Assembly: GCF_003002875.1 (NCBI RefSeq)
Contig: NZ_PVTH01000006.1
Location: 1 to 64,000 of the forward strand
DNA: 64,000 nucleotides
DNA from: Arcticibacter pallidicorallinus
GTDB lineage: Bacteria; Bacteroidota; Bacteroidia; Sphingobacteriales; Sphingobacteriaceae
Direction: 5' to 3'
The notes under the pieces were generated by a model that was given only the letters and a program-made list of their open reading frames with translations, searched no databases and was not told the DNA's origin. Position 1 is the stretch's first letter; the number at the start of each line of letters is the position of its first letter. A program made the translations under genes and the position numbers. Shown piece by piece: positions 60,631-64,000 of this stretch.

Positions 60631-61569
60631 ATGGCAGATAATTATAAGGGCTTAAGTACAAAACATCTTCTTGGCATCAAAGATCTGAACGAGCGCGATA
60701 TCCAGCTGATCTTTGAAACCGCTGATACCTTTAAAGATGTTTTAAACAGGCCTATAAAAAAGGTGCCCTCACTCAGGGATGTCACTATAGCCAATGTTTT
60801 TTTTGAAAACTCCACTCGTACGCGACTTTCTTTTGAGCTCGCACAGAAAAGACTATCTGCCGATACCATCAACTTTGCGGCATCATCATCTTCGGTAAGC
60901 AAAGGTGAGACACTTATTGACACCGTAAATAACATCCTGGCGATGAAGGTCGATATGATCGTCATGCGTCACCCCTACCCTGGAGCAGGCATCTTTTTGA
61001 GTAAAAAGGTGAACGCTCAGATCGTAAACGCCGGGGATGGTGCACATGAGCACCCTACCCAGGCCCTGCTGGATGCTTTCTCCATTCGCGAGAAGTTTGG
61101 TGATGTTGCAGGCAAGAAAGTTGCCATTATTGGTGATATTCTTCATTCCCGTGTTGCCTTGTCTAATATTCTATGCCTGCAGATGCTTGGCGCTGAGGTG
61201 ATGGTTTGTGGACCGACGACACTGATTCCGAAATACATAAAAAGTCTGGGCGTAAAGGTTGAATTTGACTTGATGAAGGCCCTGAACTGGTGTGACGTAG
61301 CCAATATGCTTCGTATACAAATGGAGAGGCAGGACATCAAATATTTCCCTTCATTAAGGGAATACTCCATGATGTATGGGGTCAATAAGCAGATCCTGGA
61401 TTCTCTGGACAAAGAAATCGTAATTATGCACCCGGGACCGATCAACAGGGGTGTCGAAATAACGAGTGATGTTGCTGATAGCAAACAGTCTATTATACTC
61501 GATCAGGTAGAAAACGGCGTAGCTATTCGCATGGCAGTATTATACCTCCTGGCAGGACAAAAGCCTTAG
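60631..61569 (+). CDS. pyrB: Aspartate carbamoyltransferase catalytic subunit
   Basis: A 312-aa enzyme making N-carbamoyl-aspartate, the committed step of pyrimidine synthesis. Motifs are the carbamoyl-phosphate loop FFENSTRTRLSFELAQKRL near 55, SSSSVSKGETLIDTV, MRHPYPGAGIFLSK, GDGAHEHPTQALLDAF and VAIIGDILHSRVA. The C-terminal HPGPINRGVEI closes the active site. Length is typical. pyrI, the regulatory subunit, is not adjacent. It is cotranscribed with pyrR. Confidence 0.97.
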   Translation: MADNYKGLSTKHLLGIKDLNERDIQLIFETADTFKDVLNRPIKKVPSLRDVTIANVFFENSTRTRLSFELAQKRLSADTINFAASSSSVSKGETLIDTVNNILAMKVDMIVMRHPYPGAGIFLSKKVNAQIVNAGDGAHEHPTQALLDAFSIREKFGDVAGKKVAIIGDILHSRVALSNILCLQMLGAEVMVCGPTTLIPKYIKSLGVKVEFDLMKALNWCDVANMLRIQMERQDIKYFPSLREYSMMYGVNKQILDSLDKEIVIMHPGPINRGVEITSDVADSKQSIILDQVENGVAIRMAVLYLLAGQKP

Positions 61570-61735
61570 GATGACCCGGTTATTATAGATCACCCATTTC
61601 GGGGAAAATACTTTTCGTAAATATATACTACTATTCGCTGCTTAAACGTTAATTTTGGCAGATTTCCACATTTGTTAACATCTATTGTGTGCAAAGTGGT
61701 TTATAACTTGTTATTTAGCGATTTTAAAATTTGAT

Positions 61736-64000
61736 ATGCTTAGAAAATATATACTTGCTACGTCATTTGTATGCTTTTTTCATTTAGCAGAAGCCCAGCA
61801 ATCAGAATGGTTCAACATTAACCAGGCTTACAAAAGTGGATTAGAGCTTTTCGAGAAAAAGAAATATGTGGCTGCAAGTGAACAGTTCAGCCGCGTGGAG
61901 CAATCCCGCCTTTCTCCTTCTTCACAGGCTCTTCCTGAAAATGAGCAAATTTCGCTTCTAAAAGAAAACGCCCAGTTCTATCAGGCTGTTTGTGCTCTTG
62001 AACTTGGGAACGATAATGCTGAAAGTCTGTTTTTAAACTTTATCAAAGAGAATCCAGCCAGCGCCAATACGAAGTCGGCATACTTCCAGATCGGAAAGTC
62101 ATACTTCGACCGTAAGAACTACGAAAAGGCAGTGGAATGGTTCAGCAAGACAGAAGCCGGAAACCTGGCTGGCAGAGAGGCTGATGAGTATCGCTTTAAG
62201 CTTGGTTATTCCTACTTTGTTGCTAAAAATTATAATGGTGCAGAGCCCCTGTTTGCAGAGCTGAAAGACGGCAAGAGCGAATACGCTGAATCGTCTATTT
62301 ATTACTTCGCATATCTGAATTACCTGAGTGCGGATTATCAAACAGCTTTGACCGAGTTTGAGCGTCTGAAGAATTCTACACGCTATCAGGCAAGCTATCC
62401 TTATTATATATCGGCGTTGTATTTCCTTGACAAGCGTTATGACGATGTCCTCGCTTATACTATTCCTGCTATCGAGACAATCGATCAGCAATATAAAGCA
62501 GAGATGTACCGGATTGTGGCAGCGACCTATTTCGCGAAGTCAGACTTCAAGTCTTCACTGAGCTATTATTTAAAATTCCAGGATCTGGACAAAGGAAAGA
62601 CACAGAACAACCAAGATAACTACCAGCTTGGCTATATCTATGTTCAGCAAAAGGAATATCAAAAAGCGATCACTGAACTGGAAAAAATGAGCACTCCGGA
62701 CATTCATTATCAAAATGGTATGATTGTTCTGGGTAATGCGCTGATTAAAACAAACAACAAGCAAAGTGCGCGTAACGCTTTCTTTAGAGCGTCGCGTCTG
62801 GACTTTGATCCAAACCTGAAAGAAGAAGGGTTGCTGAATTATGCAAAGCTTTCACAGGAGCTGGAATTCCATACTGTAGCATTGGATGCCGTTCAGGAAT
62901 TCATAAAGACATATCCGCGTTCTCCGCGGATTAATGAGGCGAAAACTCTGCTTGGGGAGGTCCTTCTTTCTACCAGGAATTTTAAAGAAGCGGTAAATAT
63001 TCTTGAAACGATTCAGAACAAGAATGAAGAGTCTCAGATGGTCTATCAACGGGTGACCTATTTCCGGGGACTGGAGTTTTATAACGAGCGTGCTTTTGAG
63101 AACAGTATTTCGATGTTCATGCGTTCTCAGAACAACCCTATCGATCCTGAGATCACTGCACTGGCGACCTACTGGCTCGCAGAGGCGATGTTTGAAGTTC
63201 GTAAGTATGGAGAGTCTGTCGCTCAGTTTGAAAAATTCCTGGCGATGTCGGCTGCAAGGAAAACTGACGTCTATAACTACGCGAACTATGCATTGGGCTA
63301 CTCAGCTTTCCAGAATGAGAGCTATAGCAAGGCTTCGAATTACTTTCAGCGCTTCCTGAGTGGAAACGACAAAGATCAGAACACGATAGTGGACGCTACC
63401 CTGAGACTTGCGGATTCTTACTTTGTGATGAAAAGCTATGATGCGGCGATGGCACAGTACAACAAAATCATCGCCTGGAACAGTCCAGGTGAAGACTATG
63501 CACTATTTCAGAAAGGGATGATTCAGGGACTGCAGGGTCAGAACGACGTGAAAATAGCTACTCATGAGTCGCTGCTTCGTAAATTCCCGAATTCGAATTA
63601 CTCTGATGATGCCGGATTCGAGATCGCCTATACCTACTTCGTAAAGGGTGATAACGAGAAATCCAAAACTGATCTTCTGTCACTGATTGAAAAATATCCG
63701 CGAAGCAGCTATGTACCCAGAGCATTGGTTACAATCGGCCTGGTTCAGTATAACAATGATGAGAACGACGCGGCTCTGACCACCTTCCAACGAGTTGTGC
63801 AGGACTATTCAACAACGGATGAGGCGAAACTTGCTTTGGAATCCATTAAAAACATCTATTTGGATAAGGCTGACGCGAATGGTTTCCTTGCTTACGCAAA
63901 CACAACGAGCATCGGTAATCTGTCGACGTCCGAACAAGATAACATCACCTTCCAGGCTGCTAACAACCTTTTTTTAAAGGGAGATTCTCAGGGTGCCTTC
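61736..64000 (+). CDS. Large exported TPR protein (3' end outside window)
   Basis: The frame is open from ATG 61736 to the window end: 755 codons, no stop. A signal peptide (about 1-20, ending AEAQQ) is followed by at least ten tetratricopeptide-type repeats. Examples are TKSAYFQIGKSYFDRKNYEK, SSIYYFAYLNYLSADYQTAL, NYQLGYIYVQQKEYQKAITE, and ATYWLAEAMFEVRKYGESVA. The total is probably about 1000 aa, as in similar Bacteroidota envelope TPR proteins (also resembling YbgF/TolA-associated outer lipoproteins). Function is not known; a periplasmic scaffold is inferred. It lies 166 bp after pyrB. Confidence 0.9.
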   Translation, partial: MLRKYILATSFVCFFHLAEAQQSEWFNINQAYKSGLELFEKKKYVAASEQFSRVEQSRLSPSSQALPENEQISLLKENAQFYQAVCALELGNDNAESLFLNFIKENPASANTKSAYFQIGKSYFDRKNYEKAVEWFSKTEAGNLAGREADEYRFKLGYSYFVAKNYNGAEPLFAELKDGKSEYAESSIYYFAYLNYLSADYQTALTEFERLKNSTRYQASYPYYISALYFLDKRYDDVLAYTIPAIETIDQQYKAEMYRIVAATYFAKSDFKSSLSYYLKFQDLDKGKTQNNQDNYQLGYIYVQQKEYQKAITELEKMSTPDIHYQNGMIVLGNALIKTNNKQSARNAFFRASRLDFDPNLKEEGLLNYAKLSQELEFHTVALDAVQEFIKTYPRSPRINEAKTLLGEVLLSTRNFKEAVNILETIQNKNEESQMVYQRVTYFRGLEFYNERAFENSISMFMRSQNNPIDPEITALATYWLAEAMFEVRKYGESVAQFEKFLAMSAARKTDVYNYANYALGYSAFQNESYSKASNYFQRFLSGNDKDQNTIVDATLRLADSYFVMKSYDAAMAQYNKIIAWNSPGEDYALFQKGMIQGLQGQNDVKIATHESLLRKFPNSNYSDDAGFEIAYTYFVKGDNEKSKTDLLSLIEKYPRSSYVPRALVTIGLVQYNNDENDAALTTFQRVVQDYSTTDEAKLALESIKNIYLDKADANGFLAYANTTSIGNLSTSEQDNITFQAANNLFLKGDSQGAF

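Noticed and set aside
1-64000. CRISPR arrays, insertion sequences, prophage and rRNA genes
   Set aside because: I found no regularly spaced repeats, transposase, integrase or phage structural genes, and no rRNA. The window is backbone.

Overview
The window is ordinary chromosomal backbone of a Bacteroidota bacterium, most likely family Sphingobacteriaceae (Pedobacter/Mucilaginibacter-like). The reasons are the protein families (DUF5686, DUF4294, DUF6600, an OmpA/PD40/TPR protein, a six-domain S1, BshB1, an alaS/merR divergent pair), the promoter style (a TAnnTTTG -7 box, once with a perfect TTTG-N19 partner), the near absence of Shine-Dalgarno sequences, and moderate G+C. I see no phage, insertion sequence, integron or CRISPR array. 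The last gene runs off the right edge.

Layout. 1-4 kb: an exported DUF6600 protein, a small unknown protein, ferritin, a CrtA-like monooxygenase and a small conserved protein. 4-9.6 kb (+): lepA-folD, then queE and a PorE-like TPR/propeller/OmpA protein. 9.6-13 kb (-): a fatty acid hydroxylase and alaS, with merR and a lipid kinase facing the other way. 14.4-21.3 kb: a five-gene minus-strand run, ppc - Anbu proteasome homologue - transglutaminase - AsmA-like protein - Gfo/Idh oxidoreductase. 21.5-27.2 kb: a YigZ-family gene, a small unknown gene, tex, DUF3307, a SatD-like regulator with a palindromic intergenic region, two small unknown genes and tRNA-Gln(CTG). 27.3-33.4 kb (-): a DUF2158 gene, soxC-soxD sulfite dehydrogenase behind a structured leader, an SlyD-like isomerase, a DUF255 protein and heme A synthase. 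33.5-42 kb: amtB, a DUF5686 protein, a class IV aminotransferase, rluD, a D-cysteine desulfhydrase-like gene, bshB1 and a DUF4294 gene. 42-47.4 kb (+): relA/spoT - fur - purA - pabB. 47.5-52.7 kb: an M48 protease, plsY, nadC, then gpmI with an overlapping lipoprotein gene, and a TPR protein. 53-64 kb (+): lon, an lpxR-like gene, cmk, a small minus-strand gene, rpsA, pyrR-pyrB and a long TPR protein.

Most genes are housekeeping: translation (lepA, alaS, rpsA, rluD, tRNA), nucleotides (purA, pyrR, pyrB, cmk), folate (folD, pabB), NAD (nadC), glycolysis and anaplerosis (gpmI, ppc), lipids (plsY, lipid kinase, hydroxylase), redox (bshB1, soxCD, ferritin) and stress (relA/spoT, lon, fur). The parts most worth a second look are: the SatD-like protein (cyclase-fold domain plus HTH), its DUF3307 partner and the 16-bp inverted repeat beside them; the structured leader of soxDC; the reduced Anbu locus; a hairpin repeat family present at both ends of the window; and promoter boxes so close to start codons that leaderless mRNAs are likely.
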